DNA from: JBICHN01 sp043101845
GTDB taxonomy: Bacteria; Planctomycetota; Phycisphaerae; Phycisphaerales; UBA5793
Direction of reading: 5' to 3'
NCBI GenBank assembly: GCA_043101845.1
Contig: JBICHN010000011.1
Span: forward strand, 1,488,001 to 1,552,000
Length of the DNA: 64,000 bases
In this document: positions 15,294 to 24,899 of the stretch, piece after piece
Numbering within the stretch: the stretch's first letter is position 1
Layout: the number at the start of each line of letters is the position of its first letter
Notes under the pieces: model-generated
Told to the model about the DNA's origin: nothing
The model's database searches: none
The model's input: the letters and a program-made list of their open reading frames with translations, nothing else
Program-made: the position numbers and the translations under genes

Positions 15294-17831
15294 TTAGCGT
15301 GACTCTTCAAGAAATCGATCTCGCCAGGCGAAATCACCGCGCTCGACCGTCCAGTCGCTGCCGAGAAATCCAGCGACCTCGACGGCCGGCACGCCCTCGC
15401 GAGGGAGATCAGCCGATGTCACGAAGACATCCGGATAATGGACGCCCGAGACGAAGTAGGGGAGTCGATCGGTAACCCGCATTCCCGGGAGACCAGACCC
15501 CGCGATGACCGCGACGAGCGCCCGGTCGTCGTCTCGTCGTGGTGCGCACGCGAGCAGTCCAAGATCATCGCCGGTGGCGACTCGATCTCCGACCCGGACC
15601 TCCCCTCGCGCGACATCAAAGGGCGCGTTCTCGAGGACCGCCGGCCAGGCGTCGTTCATCAAAGCATGACCGTACAGAACGACATTCCGGCCAGCCGTGT
15701 CGGTGGAGGCGAGAAACTCCTCGTCGCTCATGAGGTCGACCGAACCGTTCCCTCGATACCAGAAGGTCTCCGCGTCGTACCGGGCTTTCGCGTACGCCCA
15801 TTCGTTCTCGTCGGGGTCGCCCTGCGAGCCGTACACGAAGATCATTCGGTTCTGAAACGCCTCCTTGAATGGACCGAATCGCGCCGGTCCCTTCGTTGTC
15901 ACCGGCGCCGGCTCCAGTGCGGGTGTCCACCCACCCGAGGCGGTCCGGCTCAGCCACACTGAGTCCGTCCCGGGACGCATGTCGATGAGTCGCTGATCGT
16001 CGTCGTCAAGTTGAACCGCGAGCGTCGGGGCGTTGTCAAGCATCGAGAGATCGAAGCGGACGCGCCGCACATTCTCGGTCGCTCCTCGTATCGTCGCCGG
16101 AACTTCTTCCTTCGCGTCCGTCGCATGGCGGGGCGGCGCGTAGGCCAACTCCACTCGACTGAACTCGAGCGGACGAATCTGATCCTCGATCGAGACCCAG
16201 GCGGATTGACTCGAGATCCCCGGGTTCGCCGTGACGAACTCGACCCGATCGCGTGAGTTCGGTCGCGTATGCGCCCGTAGGAAGTCGAACATTGGAGGCC
16301 AGTCGACGCACGCCGATCCCCACCAGTGTCCGGCGCCCGGCCGCTCGTAGTAGGCGAAGTCGGCGTGGTAACCGCCGAGGTGGGCGCGCATAGCCCGAGC
16401 CTGCTCGACAGGGACATTGTCATCACGATCGCCGTGGAGGACATAGACACCGTGATGCAGGTAATTGCGCGAAAGGCCGAGCGTATCGCTCGGATTCGTG
16501 GCCCGTTTGAGAATGGCGGAGACCGGGTCTTCGTCGTCAAACTCGCTCGCTCCGGTGTAGGACCAGAAGCTGATCCACCCGGCGCTCGGCGCGATCGCTG
16601 CAAATCGATCGGGGATCGTGGCGCCGATCTGCCATGTTCCATGTCCGCCCATCGAATGGCCGGTGAGGTAGACGCGGTTCGGATCCGGATCGAAGCGTGT
16701 CGTCGCCAGGTCGAGCACCTCGAGCGCGTCGAGTCGACCCCAGTCCTCCCAGTCAAAACCGAACGGTCGGCGGTTGGTCGGCGCGACAACATGGCCCCAA
16801 TCTTTCGGGCCATATGAACTCGCCTGGCCGATCGCTTCGACGCTCGCCCCGTGAAGCGAGAGAAACAGAGCGGGACTCTCCTCGAATTCCGGCGTCAGGT
16901 TTCCACGGCGCACCGCGTAGTACTGAGCGCTTCCGTCAATCGAGCTTTGGAAGGTGCGCTTGTGCGGTTCACCGGGCTCGACCACGCGGAGGTCGATCGT
17001 CTCATACGCGAACGGCCGCATGATGTCGCCTTCGACGAGTTGGGTCAGCGTGATCTCGACGGGCGCGACTCCAGTTTCCATCGGAGCCGGACCGCGCAGT
17101 TCGGTGGCGAATTTGCGCGTGGAGAGAGGCGGCAAGGTCGGAAGCCGCATGGTGACCGGGACGCGCGGATTGAGCGTCACGGTGAGGCGAACGCCCTCGA
17201 GCGGTTCCGGCGTCGTATTGATCACGATGATCCCGAGCACGCTGTTCACAACCTCACCGACGACGAGGTCGGGAGCCGTGATATCGCGAAGGTTGAGTTC
17301 GCACTCTGCGGTCGGAGGAACGAGGCGGGCCCGCACGCCGCCTCGGCTGGTCGAGAACAGAAGCTCGTTTTCGCCCGCCTTGAGTCGAATTGGGATCCGC
17401 GGCCAGCCGTTCCGATACGGATCGCCGGCGCGGGGTATGCCATTCACATAGACCATGCTGTGACCACTCGCCTCGAGGACCATGACGCGGTCTTGCTCTG
17501 AAACTACCTTCCAGAGCGCGTACCCCCCGCGCAGAGTGGCGTCCTCGAGCCAACCGTTGTCCCGCGCGGGCATGGTGGTCCAGGAGACTCCGCCCTCGAC
17601 CGGGTCGCCAGGCGACGGCGTCTTCCAAGTGTCGGTCACGAGCAAGTGTTCAATCTTGTCGGTGTGTGTCGCCGACCGTCCCCAGCTTCCGACTCGACCG
17701 TCGGTCGTGATCGCTTCCCGCATTTCGATGACTTCGGTTTCGCTCTGGCCGAGCGATTGACCAACGCCAAATGCCAGCATCCCCAGACTCAAGGCGAGCC
17801 GGAAGGCGCCGTTTGAACAGAGGTCTGCCAT
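15294..17831 (-). CDS. secreted alpha/beta-hydrolase (prolyl-oligopeptidase/esterase-like)
   Basis: This 845-residue exported protein has an N-terminal signal peptide (LALSLGMLAFGVGQSLG), a beta-rich N-half, and a central alpha/beta-hydrolase domain. The nucleophile elbow is GHSMGGHGTW (S393), with an acid in LHGDRDDNVPVEQA and a candidate catalytic His in PGAGHWWG (H502). The arrangement resembles secreted esterases or S9-type peptidases with an extra C-terminal beta domain of about 330 residues. The substrate is unknown and no polysaccharide-utilisation genes are adjacent. The neighbours are an exported protein downstream and an MlaF-like ATPase upstream. Confidence 0.85.
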   Translation of the reverse strand: MADLCSNGAFRLALSLGMLAFGVGQSLGQSETEVIEMREAITTDGRVGSWGRSATHTDKIEHLLVTDTWKTPSPGDPVEGGVSWTTMPARDNGWLEDATLRGGYALWKVVSEQDRVMVLEASGHSMVYVNGIPRAGDPYRNGWPRIPIRLKAGENELLFSTSRGGVRARLVPPTAECELNLRDITAPDLVVGEVVNSVLGIIVINTTPEPLEGVRLTVTLNPRVPVTMRLPTLPPLSTRKFATELRGPAPMETGVAPVEITLTQLVEGDIMRPFAYETIDLRVVEPGEPHKRTFQSSIDGSAQYYAVRRGNLTPEFEESPALFLSLHGASVEAIGQASSYGPKDWGHVVAPTNRRPFGFDWEDWGRLDALEVLDLATTRFDPDPNRVYLTGHSMGGHGTWQIGATIPDRFAAIAPSAGWISFWSYTGASEFDDEDPVSAILKRATNPSDTLGLSRNYLHHGVYVLHGDRDDNVPVEQARAMRAHLGGYHADFAYYERPGAGHWWGSACVDWPPMFDFLRAHTRPNSRDRVEFVTANPGISSQSAWVSIEDQIRPLEFSRVELAYAPPRHATDAKEEVPATIRGATENVRRVRFDLSMLDNAPTLAVQLDDDDQRLIDMRPGTDSVWLSRTASGGWTPALEPAPVTTKGPARFGPFKEAFQNRMIFVYGSQGDPDENEWAYAKARYDAETFWYRGNGSVDLMSDEEFLASTDTAGRNVVLYGHALMNDAWPAVLENAPFDVARGEVRVGDRVATGDDLGLLACAPRRDDDRALVAVIAGSGLPGMRVTDRLPYFVSGVHYPDVFVTSADLPREGVPAVEVAGFLGSDWTVERGDFAWRDRFLEESR

Positions 17832-17873
17832 AGGTCCTCCATCAATCGCACGAGCGGCGAGCGTTTGGGCTGA

Positions 17874-18707
17874 CTACGACGGCGCCGGTCGCTCGTGCAG
17901 TCCGTCCATCTCATCGAAATACGGGCGGATGATCTCCGAATCCGCATCACGAAACTTCTGGAAGGCGCCGTCAAAGTACACGCGGCCTTCGTGCAACATG
18001 ATGATGCGTGGTTGCAGTCGACGCAATAGATCCTTGTCATGGGTCACGATCGTCGTGGTGCGCCGCATTCCATCGCGCGTCGGTCGCTTGTGCGTCTGTA
18101 GAATGAGGTCGTGTATCTGAGCGGCGTGCTTTGGATCAAGGCCGGTCGTCGGTTCGTCATAGAAGATGACCTGTGGATCCATGGCGAGCGCGCGGGCGAC
18201 GGCCACCCGTTTCGCCATGCCGCCCGAGAGCTCATCCCGGTCCTTACTCATCGTCTCGCCGGGGTCCAGACCGACGGAGCGAAGCGCCGACTCGGCGATC
18301 GGACGAATCGCCTCATCGTCGAGCCGGCGGACTTCCCGGAGCCATAGCGCGATGTTCTCGAAGACGCTTCCGGTGAACAACGCGTTCCGCTGAAACACGA
18401 CCGCCCAGTGAACGCGTAGGCGATCGAGTTCATCCCCGGAGATGGCGCCGATGTCGAGCAGGCCTCGATCCGGTGAATCGAAGTCCCGGACGAGCACCCG
18501 GCCTGCGTCGGGTCGGTGATGTCCGATCAGGTGTTCGAGAAGCACGGTCTTGCCGCATCCGGAACCGCCCACGATTGCGACGATTTCGCCGCACCGGATA
18601 CTCAGCGAGATATCCTGCAGCACTTCGGTGTCGCCGAAAGACTTATAGAGTCCTTCGACGCGAATCATCTCCAGGGCTTCGTCGAGATGCTCGGTCGCTT
18701 CTCCCAT
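17874..18707 (-). CDS. ABC transporter ATP-binding protein, MlaF-like
   Basis: A 277-residue ATPase subunit with Walker A GGSGCGKT (47-54), signature LSGGMAKRVAVARAL, Walker B VIFYDEPTTGLDP and H-loop IVTHD. The MAKR signature and overall length resemble MlaF/Ttg2A, ATPases of phospholipid or organic-solvent transport. No MlaE permease or MlaD substrate-binding gene is adjacent, which is unusual for that system. The start is uncertain: the ATG at 18707 places the ATPase core near the N-terminus as in the family, but an in-frame ATG at 18836 would add 43 residues and reach almost to the divergent gene. Confidence 0.85.
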   Translation of the reverse strand: MGEATEHLDEALEMIRVEGLYKSFGDTEVLQDISLSIRCGEIVAIVGGSGCGKTVLLEHLIGHHRPDAGRVLVRDFDSPDRGLLDIGAISGDELDRLRVHWAVVFQRNALFTGSVFENIALWLREVRRLDDEAIRPIAESALRSVGLDPGETMSKDRDELSGGMAKRVAVARALAMDPQVIFYDEPTTGLDPKHAAQIHDLILQTHKRPTRDGMRRTTTIVTHDKDLLRRLQPRIIMLHEGRVYFDGAFQKFRDADSEIIRPYFDEMDGLHERPAPS

Positions 18708-18862
18708 GACGGGCGAACCATAGGGAGGCGAGTTGTCCGGTAGCAGCGCTAGGAATTCAGTGGGGCCGACGCAGGACGCGTCTTCGGCGTCGAGGACGCG
18801 CGACTCAGGGGCGCCCGTGGGAACGCAAAGGGTCATATGCAGGATTCGAGTGATCAAGTGGC

Positions 18863-19942
18863 ATGATTGAGTATCTGTTCCATGCGTCGGTCGGCTTGGC
18901 CGTCTTCGTACTCTTCGGGACACTCGTACCGTTCAGTCGGCGTCCCGAATGGTGGATACGCGGATTCGACTTTCCGCGCCCGCAATTCGTCTTCTTCGGC
19001 GTCATTGCCATCGCCGGGATGCTTGCGTGGCCGTCCGGGCGCTCGTTTCCGTGGCTGTGGCTGGTCATCGCAGTCCTGCTCGCGTGCGTCTGGCAGACCT
19101 GGCGCATCCTGCCGTATACGCCGCTCTGGCCAAAGGAAGTTCGGGACGCGGAGGAAAGCGCCGCTGATCGTTCGATCTGCGTGCTCATCGCCAATGTCCT
19201 GCAACACAACCGGGGGAGCCAGCGCCTCATCAAGATCATTCGAGATGAAGATCCGGATGTGGTGCTGACCTGCGAGCCCGATGAATTCTGGGAGCGGGAG
19301 TTCCGAGTCCTCGAGCGCGAATACTCATACACCCTGAAGCAACCGCAGGACAACTGCTACGGCATGCTGCTTCATTCGCGGTTGCCGTTCGAGGAGGGGC
19401 AGATCCGGATCATCGTGCAGCCGGAAACCCCGTCCATGCATGTGCGCCTCCGGCTCGAAAGCGGTGATCTGGTCTATCTGCACGGCATTCATCCACGGCC
19501 ACCATCTCCCACCGGCGTCGATGATTCGAACCCGCGCGACGCGGAACTGCTCATCGTCGGTCGCGAGATCAAAGACCGGGATGAGCCGACGATTGTGGCC
19601 GGCGATCTCAATGATGTGGCCTGGTCCCACACGAGCCGCCTCTTTCAGCGGATCAGCGGCCTGCTCGATCCCCGGAAAGGTCGAGGCATGTTCAATTCAT
19701 TCAACGCGAAAGTTCCCCTGCTTCGCTGGCCGCTCGATCACATCTTCCACTCGGATCATTTCACGCTCCTCGAGATTCGCCGCCTGCCGGCGTTCGGCTC
19801 GGACCACTTCCCCATCCTGATCCGCCTTGCGCTGACGCCCGAATGCCAGCACGAACAGCCGGAGCCTGAACCGGCGCCCGAGGATGACTCCGAAGCTCGG
19901 GAGAAGATCGACGAGTCAAGAAAGACCGCGGAGAAGGGTTGA
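18863..19942 (+). CDS. membrane-anchored endonuclease/exonuclease/phosphatase-family protein
   Basis: The 359-residue protein has three N-terminal membrane helices (residues about 3-25, 45-62 and 66-82) followed by an EEP hydrolase domain with its metal and catalytic motifs: CVLIANVLQHN, VVLTCEPDEFW, YLHGIHPRPP, VAGDLNDVAW, DHIF and FGSDHFPILI. Homologues of this layout (YafD-like) occur in many bacteria; substrates are usually unknown. The C-terminal 40 residues are Pro/Glu-rich and probably disordered. It is transcribed divergently from the MlaF-like ATPase. Confidence 0.85.
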   Translation: MIEYLFHASVGLAVFVLFGTLVPFSRRPEWWIRGFDFPRPQFVFFGVIAIAGMLAWPSGRSFPWLWLVIAVLLACVWQTWRILPYTPLWPKEVRDAEESAADRSICVLIANVLQHNRGSQRLIKIIRDEDPDVVLTCEPDEFWEREFRVLEREYSYTLKQPQDNCYGMLLHSRLPFEEGQIRIIVQPETPSMHVRLRLESGDLVYLHGIHPRPPSPTGVDDSNPRDAELLIVGREIKDRDEPTIVAGDLNDVAWSHTSRLFQRISGLLDPRKGRGMFNSFNAKVPLLRWPLDHIFHSDHFTLLEIRRLPAFGSDHFPILIRLALTPECQHEQPEPEPAPEDDSEAREKIDESRKTAEKG

Positions 19943-19968
19943 GGCGTGGCGGTCCCGAAAACGAAAGC

Positions 19969-19998
19969 CCGCCGCTGACAGCAAACTGTCAGCGGCGG
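19969..19998 (-). terminator. terminator hairpin downstream of tRNA-Gly
   Basis: A perfect 13-bp inverted repeat (CCGCCGCTGACAG and its complement, 4-base loop). On the minus strand it is followed by GCTTTCGTTTTC, so it probably ends the tRNA-Gly transcript. It may also help stop the converging EEP gene, although there is no T-run on the plus strand. Confidence 0.75.
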
Positions 19999-20005
19999 AA
20001 GAACA

Positions 20006-20077
20006 AGCGGGTGATCGGATTCGAACCGACGACATTCACGTTGGCAACGTGACGCTCTACCACTGAGCTACACCCGC
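20006..20077 (-). tRNA. tRNA-Gly (anticodon GCC)
   Basis: The minus strand folds as a complete cloverleaf. Acceptor GCGGGTG pairs with CACCCGC, with discriminator T. The D-arm is AGCTCAGTGGTAGAGC, the anticodon loop TTGCCAA carries GCC, and the T-arm has GGTTCGAATCC. It decodes GGC and GGU. CCA is not encoded, and a terminator hairpin lies just downstream. Confidence 0.96.
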
Positions 20078-20192
20078 AAACGCTGCCTGGCAGGCGGCGA
20101 AGAGTATATTCGTCGCCTACTTCGAGGCAACTCGTTTCGGCCAGATGAGACGCTGAGTTTCGCGCCATCACCGATCCGTCGAAACACGACGG

Positions 20193-20609
20193 TTACCGCT
20201 CCTGCAGAGCCGTCCGAAGCGCTTCGAGCAGCGCCATCTCAAGGTCCGCGCGACGAAATCGACCGACCCGCGCCTCGGCCGCGGCGGCGCCCTGCTCGGG
20301 ATCTCCCGTGACGAGAAGGGTTCCCGGCTGACCCCGTTCCGTGCGCAGTGTGTAGACCACGCCGAGGCGCCAGCGATCCTGTTCGATCACCGCCATGCCG
20401 ACTTCCGCGGCGGCGTCGTTCACCGCCCGATCAACCTCGCCCCACGGCGCCGCTTCGAACGCGATGACCTCGGAGGGAACCGAAGGCGGGGGAGCCTCGA
20501 AGTCGCGCCGCGCGGTCTTACACCCACTGGCAATCATCAATGCGACGGTCCAGAGAACGAACAGCGGAATGAGGGGACGGGCTCGGGCGATTCGCTTATA
20601 CTCTTCCAT
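20193..20609 (-). CDS. predicted lipoprotein of unknown function
   Basis: A 138-residue protein with a hydrophobic N-terminus ending in a lipobox (ALMIASGC), then a Pro-rich spacer (APPPSVPSE) and a compact alpha/beta domain. No family is recognised. It is divergent from phoH with only about 50 bases between the starts, so the two promoters must be close or overlapping. Confidence 0.75.
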   Translation of the reverse strand: MEEYKRIARARPLIPLFVLWTVALMIASGCKTARRDFEAPPPSVPSEVIAFEAAPWGEVDRAVNDAAAEVGMAVIEQDRWRLGVVYTLRTERGQPGTLLVTGDPEQGAAAAEARVGRFRRADLEMALLEALRTALQER

Positions 20610-20662
20610 GGCGACCGTCAGTCCTTGATCGGTTTTTGTACGGTAGCGGAGAGACCTGGTCC

Positions 20663-21685
20663 TTGGTTGAACTCACCTTCGTGATTCCCGGCGGCGCCGA
20701 TCGGACTGCGCTTCTTGGTCCCGGCGACCGGAATCTCAAGATCATTCGCGAAGCCCTCGGCGTCAGCCTGTTCAGCCGCAACGGGACGATCACCGTGCGC
20801 GGCGACGAAGAGCCGGCCCAGCGCGCGATCGCCGTCCTGGAGCAGCTCACGAGTCGTTCCGGGCGACGATCGCGCATCCTCGATCGCGAGGAAGTCCTCG
20901 ACGCCATCGTATCGGCGCCGATGGACTCAACGCATGATCCGACGCTCGATCCGTCCGACGCGCCGTCGTGGGACGGGGCGCTCAATGTCTTTGCGAGCGG
21001 CCGGCCGGTCCGTCCGCGGACCGCGAATCAGGAGTCCTATCTCGAGGCGATCCGCACTCACGATCTCGTCTTCGGGATTGGCCCCGCGGGCACTGGAAAG
21101 ACCTACCTTGCCGTGGCGGCGGCGGTTCACATGCTCCGAATCGGTCGGGTGAAGCGGCTCGTCCTCGCCCGCCCGGCGGTCGAGGCCGGAGAACGACTCG
21201 GTTTCCTCCCGGGTGACTTGCAGCAGAAGGTGAACCCATACCTCAGGCCGCTCTTCGACGCCTTGGGTGACATGCTCGATTATCAGACGCTGCAACGGTT
21301 TATGACGAATGATGTCATCGAGATCATTCCCCTCGCTTTCATGCGGGGGCGTACCCTGAACGACGCGATTATCATCCTCGACGAGGCTCAGAACACCACT
21401 GTGGGTCAGATGCAGATGTGCCTGACCCGAATGGGACGGCGGAGCAAAGTGATTGTCACCGGCGATGTGAGCCAGATCGATCTCGAGGACAAGCGGTCCT
21501 CGGGGCTCATTGACGCGGCCCGGCGACTGCATCGCATTCCCGGCGTCGACTTCATTACCCTCGATCGATCGGACATCGTGCGACACTCGCTCGTCCAGCG
21601 CATTGTTGACGCTTATGGGACGCAAGATCGTCCCTCCGGGTCGCCGATGACAGATGAGAGCCCGCCCTCCGCGGGTGACGCCTGA
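20663..21685 (+). CDS. phoH: PhoH-family ATPase
   Basis: PhoH-like proteins are cytoplasmic P-loop NTPases linked to RNA metabolism and ribosome maturation. This 340-residue protein has an N-terminal KH-like region (IVELTF-type strand, GDRNLKIIREALGV), Walker A GIGPAGTGKTYLA (K146), ARPAVEAGERLGFLPG, Walker B AIIILDEAQNTT, and VIVTGDVSQIDL. I chose the TTG at 20663 because GGAGAG stands nine bases ahead; a TTG at 20636 lacks this. It is followed 14 bases later by pgpH, its usual partner, but YbeY, the common third member, is missing. Confidence 0.93.
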   Translation: MVELTFVIPGGADRTALLGPGDRNLKIIREALGVSLFSRNGTITVRGDEEPAQRAIAVLEQLTSRSGRRSRILDREEVLDAIVSAPMDSTHDPTLDPSDAPSWDGALNVFASGRPVRPRTANQESYLEAIRTHDLVFGIGPAGTGKTYLAVAAAVHMLRIGRVKRLVLARPAVEAGERLGFLPGDLQQKVNPYLRPLFDALGDMLDYQTLQRFMTNDVIEIIPLAFMRGRTLNDAIIILDEAQNTTVGQMQMCLTRMGRRSKVIVTGDVSQIDLEDKRSSGLIDAARRLHRIPGVDFITLDRSDIVRHSLVQRIVDAYGTQDRPSGSPMTDESPPSAGDA

Positions 21686-21699
21686 CGGGGTTCCAGCGA

Positions 21700-24033
21700 A
21701 TGGCCAAAACGGCGACGGGGAAAGCGACGGCGAAGACGCCTGTCATCACGCGACGGGGTGGGGTTCGTCGCGCGCTGCCTCGCGAACCGCGGACCTGGCG
21801 GGCGCTGCTCGTCCGCCGAGAAACCTATACCTGCCTGCTCATCGCGATCATCTTCGTCATCACCGCGTCGAGCGTCACGATGTGGGCGCGGCGACGGCCG
21901 CTCATCGGAGAGGGTCAGATCGCCGGCGCGTCCTACGCGGCGCGCGTCGAGGTCGAGATGCTCGACCGAAAGCGCACCGAAGAGGCGCGAAACATGGCGC
22001 GCATGCAGGCGCCGCGCGTCTACAAGGTCAACTCGGCGTTTCTCAAGGAACTTCGTGCGGCTCTCACCGGGCTCCCGGTCGCGGTCGCCGGAAAGACTTC
22101 CGTAGCTGAGGTAAGTCCGGAACTCGTTCGCGACTTTAACCTCACGAATGAGACGCTCGTCGAATTGTCCCGCTTCGTCGATGCCGAGGGCGAGGCGACC
22201 CCGGAATGGCGCGAGATGATCGACGGATTCTTCAAGACCCAGGTCTACCGGACGCCATTGATCGACGGGGAACGCTGGCAGGTCGAACTCACGCTCATGC
22301 GCGCGCCGATTCGTCTCCAACTCGAGAACGGCGAGACGCTCACAACGACCGTCGATTCACTCGTCGATGTGCGAGGGGAGGCGATCGGGGACACCATCGA
22401 TCGTCTGGTGCGTCCATTTCCGGAGGCGTTGCGTCCCGCCGTGCGCGCTCGACTTTCACGGAGCCAGCAGGCGACCTTTCTCTTTGACGCCGAGGCGACG
22501 CGCGTCGAGAAGGACGAAGCCGCCGCCCGAGTGCCGGACGAGTTCGAGACCTACCGCGCCGGTGAACTCATCTACCGGCGGGGCGACATTCTCACCGCCG
22601 ATCAGGTCGGGCTTCTCGCGGCGGAGCACGAGCAGTATCTTGATGCGGCGACGCCCGCCATGATCTGGGCGGAGCGGGTCGCGGTCATCGGGTTCATCGC
22701 GCTGATCACCTTCCTCATGGGGGGATACATCGCGGTCTTCTATCGACGCCTGATCGTGAAGCCCGCCCGACTGCTCACGATCGCGTCGCTCATGGTGGCC
22801 ATGCTCGTGCTCACGGTGATGACGACGAGCGCGGCGCCCGTTGGTCTGGTCTTCCTCGTCACGGCGCCGGCCGTGCTTTGCGGCGTGGTGCTCGTGGTCG
22901 CCTATGACCAGCGATTTGCGATCGGGATTGGCGGCGCGTATATCGCGCTCGTGTGCTTCGCACTCGAAGCTCGGCTCGCGCTGGCGGTGCTCGCTCTGCT
23001 GGGCGTCGGGGTCGCCGTCTCGCGCCTGCGCGAGATTCGCGATCGCAACCGGCTTGTGCACGCCGGGGCGCTGACGGGACTTGCGCTCGCGATCGGGGCG
23101 CTGATTTACGCCGCCATCGACCGGCCCATCACCGACCCGCTCGCCTGGCTCAAATCCGCAATGACTGATTCGGTCGGGGGCGCGGCGGCGGGGCTCGGCG
23201 TCGGCATCTTCACGCTTGGAATCCTGTCGACCGTCGAGCGGCTCTTCAATGTGACGACGGGCCTCACGCTTGTCGAGTTGCGCGATCCGAAACAGCCACT
23301 GCTGCGAGAACTTCAACAGCGCGCGCCCGGAACATGGAATCATTCGCTCCTCGTCGCGAACCTCGCCGAAGCGGCGGCGGAGGAGATTGGCGCCGATTCC
23401 TTGCTCACCTATGCCGGCGCGCTCTATCACGACATCGGCAAGATGAACAAGCCGGGCTATTTCGTCGAGAATCAGTCAGGCGGCGAGAACCGTCACAAGA
23501 AGCTCAGTCCGGCGATGAGCCTCCTCATTATCGTTGGCCATGTCAAAGACGGAATCGAAATGGCGCGGGAGTACACCCTGCCCAAGGCGATTCACCACTT
23601 CATCGAAGCGCACCACGGCACGACCCTCGTCGAATACTTCTACTACGCGGCGAAGGAAAAGAGCGAAGCGGGCGAAACGCACGATCAGCCGGAAGAGGTC
23701 GAGTACCGGTACCCGGGCCCGCGACCGCAGTCGAAGGAAGTCGCCATCCTCATGCTGGCCGACGCGGTTGAGTCGGCGTCGCGCGCGATGACCGATCCCA
23801 CGCCGGCGCGGATCGAACAACTCGTGCGCGGGTTGAGCCAGAAGCGTCTCCTCGACGATCAGTTCGACGATTGTGACCTCACCCTTCGGGAGCTGCGCAT
23901 CATCGAAGACTCGCTCATCAAGTCACTCAACGCAATCTACCACAGCCGGGTCGCGTATCCGAAAGGCGAACGCGAGGAAGACGATCGCGAGCGAGAACCG
24001 CGAGCGGACTCCACTCGACTCGCCACGGGTTGA
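21700..24033 (+). CDS. pgpH: 7TM-HD family membrane phosphodiesterase
   Basis: The 777-residue protein has the PgpH layout: one N-terminal helix (YTCLLIAIIFVITASSV), a large extracytoplasmic domain to about residue 320, seven membrane helices to about 515, and a cytoplasmic HD domain. The HD metal site is visible as HSLLVANLAEAAAEE, LYHDIGKMNKP (H577, D578), HHFIEAHHGT and ADAVESASR. In Firmicutes PgpH hydrolyses cyclic di-AMP. No diadenylate cyclase is in this window, so the nucleotide is inferred. It follows phoH directly and converges with purQ. Confidence 0.92.
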   Translation: MAKTATGKATAKTPVITRRGGVRRALPREPRTWRALLVRRETYTCLLIAIIFVITASSVTMWARRRPLIGEGQIAGASYAARVEVEMLDRKRTEEARNMARMQAPRVYKVNSAFLKELRAALTGLPVAVAGKTSVAEVSPELVRDFNLTNETLVELSRFVDAEGEATPEWREMIDGFFKTQVYRTPLIDGERWQVELTLMRAPIRLQLENGETLTTTVDSLVDVRGEAIGDTIDRLVRPFPEALRPAVRARLSRSQQATFLFDAEATRVEKDEAAARVPDEFETYRAGELIYRRGDILTADQVGLLAAEHEQYLDAATPAMIWAERVAVIGFIALITFLMGGYIAVFYRRLIVKPARLLTIASLMVAMLVLTVMTTSAAPVGLVFLVTAPAVLCGVVLVVAYDQRFAIGIGGAYIALVCFALEARLALAVLALLGVGVAVSRLREIRDRNRLVHAGALTGLALAIGALIYAAIDRPITDPLAWLKSAMTDSVGGAAAGLGVGIFTLGILSTVERLFNVTTGLTLVELRDPKQPLLRELQQRAPGTWNHSLLVANLAEAAAEEIGADSLLTYAGALYHDIGKMNKPGYFVENQSGGENRHKKLSPAMSLLIIVGHVKDGIEMAREYTLPKAIHHFIEAHHGTTLVEYFYYAAKEKSEAGETHDQPEEVEYRYPGPRPQSKEVAILMLADAVESASRAMTDPTPARIEQLVRGLSQKRLLDDQFDDCDLTLRELRIIEDSLIKSLNAIYHSRVAYPKGEREEDDREREPRADSTRLATG

Positions 24034-24056
24034 CCGCCCGCCCTCGTCGCGATCGT

Positions 24057-24860
24057 TCAGGTCGTCACCATCGACTCGGCGTGGCGCACGGCGTTCTCGA
24101 ACATGCGGAGGCCGAGCGGCGTGCGCGTCCGCGTCGATTCGTCGAGGCGAGTCCAGGCCGGGTGGTGTTCCCAGCGCGTGAACCGTTCGGGATGCGGCAT
24201 GAGACCGAAGATCAAGCCGCTTCGATCGCACAATCCCGCGATGCGGTTCATCGAGCCGTTTGGATTGTCGCCTTCGGCATACCGGAGACAGACAAGCCCC
24301 GCTCGTTCGATCGATTCGAGCGTGGCGTCGTCGGTCACGAATCGTCCTTCGCCGTGCGCGATGGGAAGGACGGCGAGGTCGGCGTCAACTTCGAGGCCGG
24401 CGGTCCAGACGCACGGCGAGTGTTCGTCAATCTCAACTCGTGTCCACGCGTCAATGAACCGCCCGCCAGCGTTGTGCGTGAGCGTCACGCATTGCGCCGG
24501 GGGGCGCTCGGTCGGCCAGGCGGTGTGGTCGAGCGGGCCGGGAAGCAACCCCATCTTGACGAGAACCTGGAAGCCGTTGCAGGGGGCGAAAATGGGAACG
24601 CCGCGATCGATGAGTCGACGAAACGCTGGATACAGGTGATTCGCCATAAGCAAGGCGAAGATCTTCCCGGCGCCGAGGTCGTCTCCGTAACTGAATCCAC
24701 CCGGAATACCGAGCAGATCAAATCGTTCGAAGATCCCGGGATCATCGGTGAGCCGGTCGAGATGAATGAGCTCGGTCGAAGCGCCCGCGAGTTCGAAGGC
24801 ATACTGCAACTCTTCGTCACAGTTCGTGCCGGCCGTGCGGATGATGAGAGCGTGCGGCAT
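24057..24860 (-). CDS. purQ: phosphoribosylformylglycinamidine synthase, glutaminase subunit
   Basis: A class I glutamine amidotransferase of 267 residues that supplies ammonia to PurL in purine synthesis. It shows ALIIRTAGTNCDEE, LGIPGGFSYGDDLGAG, the nucleophile elbow FAPCNGFQVLVKMGLLPG (C94), and the His-Glu pair in FGLMPHPERF. It is slightly longer than the usual 220-260 residues. PurL and PurS are not in the window. It lies just after nuoG on the same strand, 39 bases downstream, but the two are functionally unrelated. Confidence 0.94.
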   Translation of the reverse strand: MPHALIIRTAGTNCDEELQYAFELAGASTELIHLDRLTDDPGIFERFDLLGIPGGFSYGDDLGAGKIFALLMANHLYPAFRRLIDRGVPIFAPCNGFQVLVKMGLLPGPLDHTAWPTERPPAQCVTLTHNAGGRFIDAWTRVEIDEHSPCVWTAGLEVDADLAVLPIAHGEGRFVTDDATLESIERAGLVCLRYAEGDNPNGSMNRIAGLCDRSGLIFGLMPHPERFTRWEHHPAWTRLDESTRTRTPLGLRMFENAVRHAESMVTT

Positions 24861-24899
24861 GGACGATTGTACCGGGCGCCGGAGCGTCAGCGATGGTCG

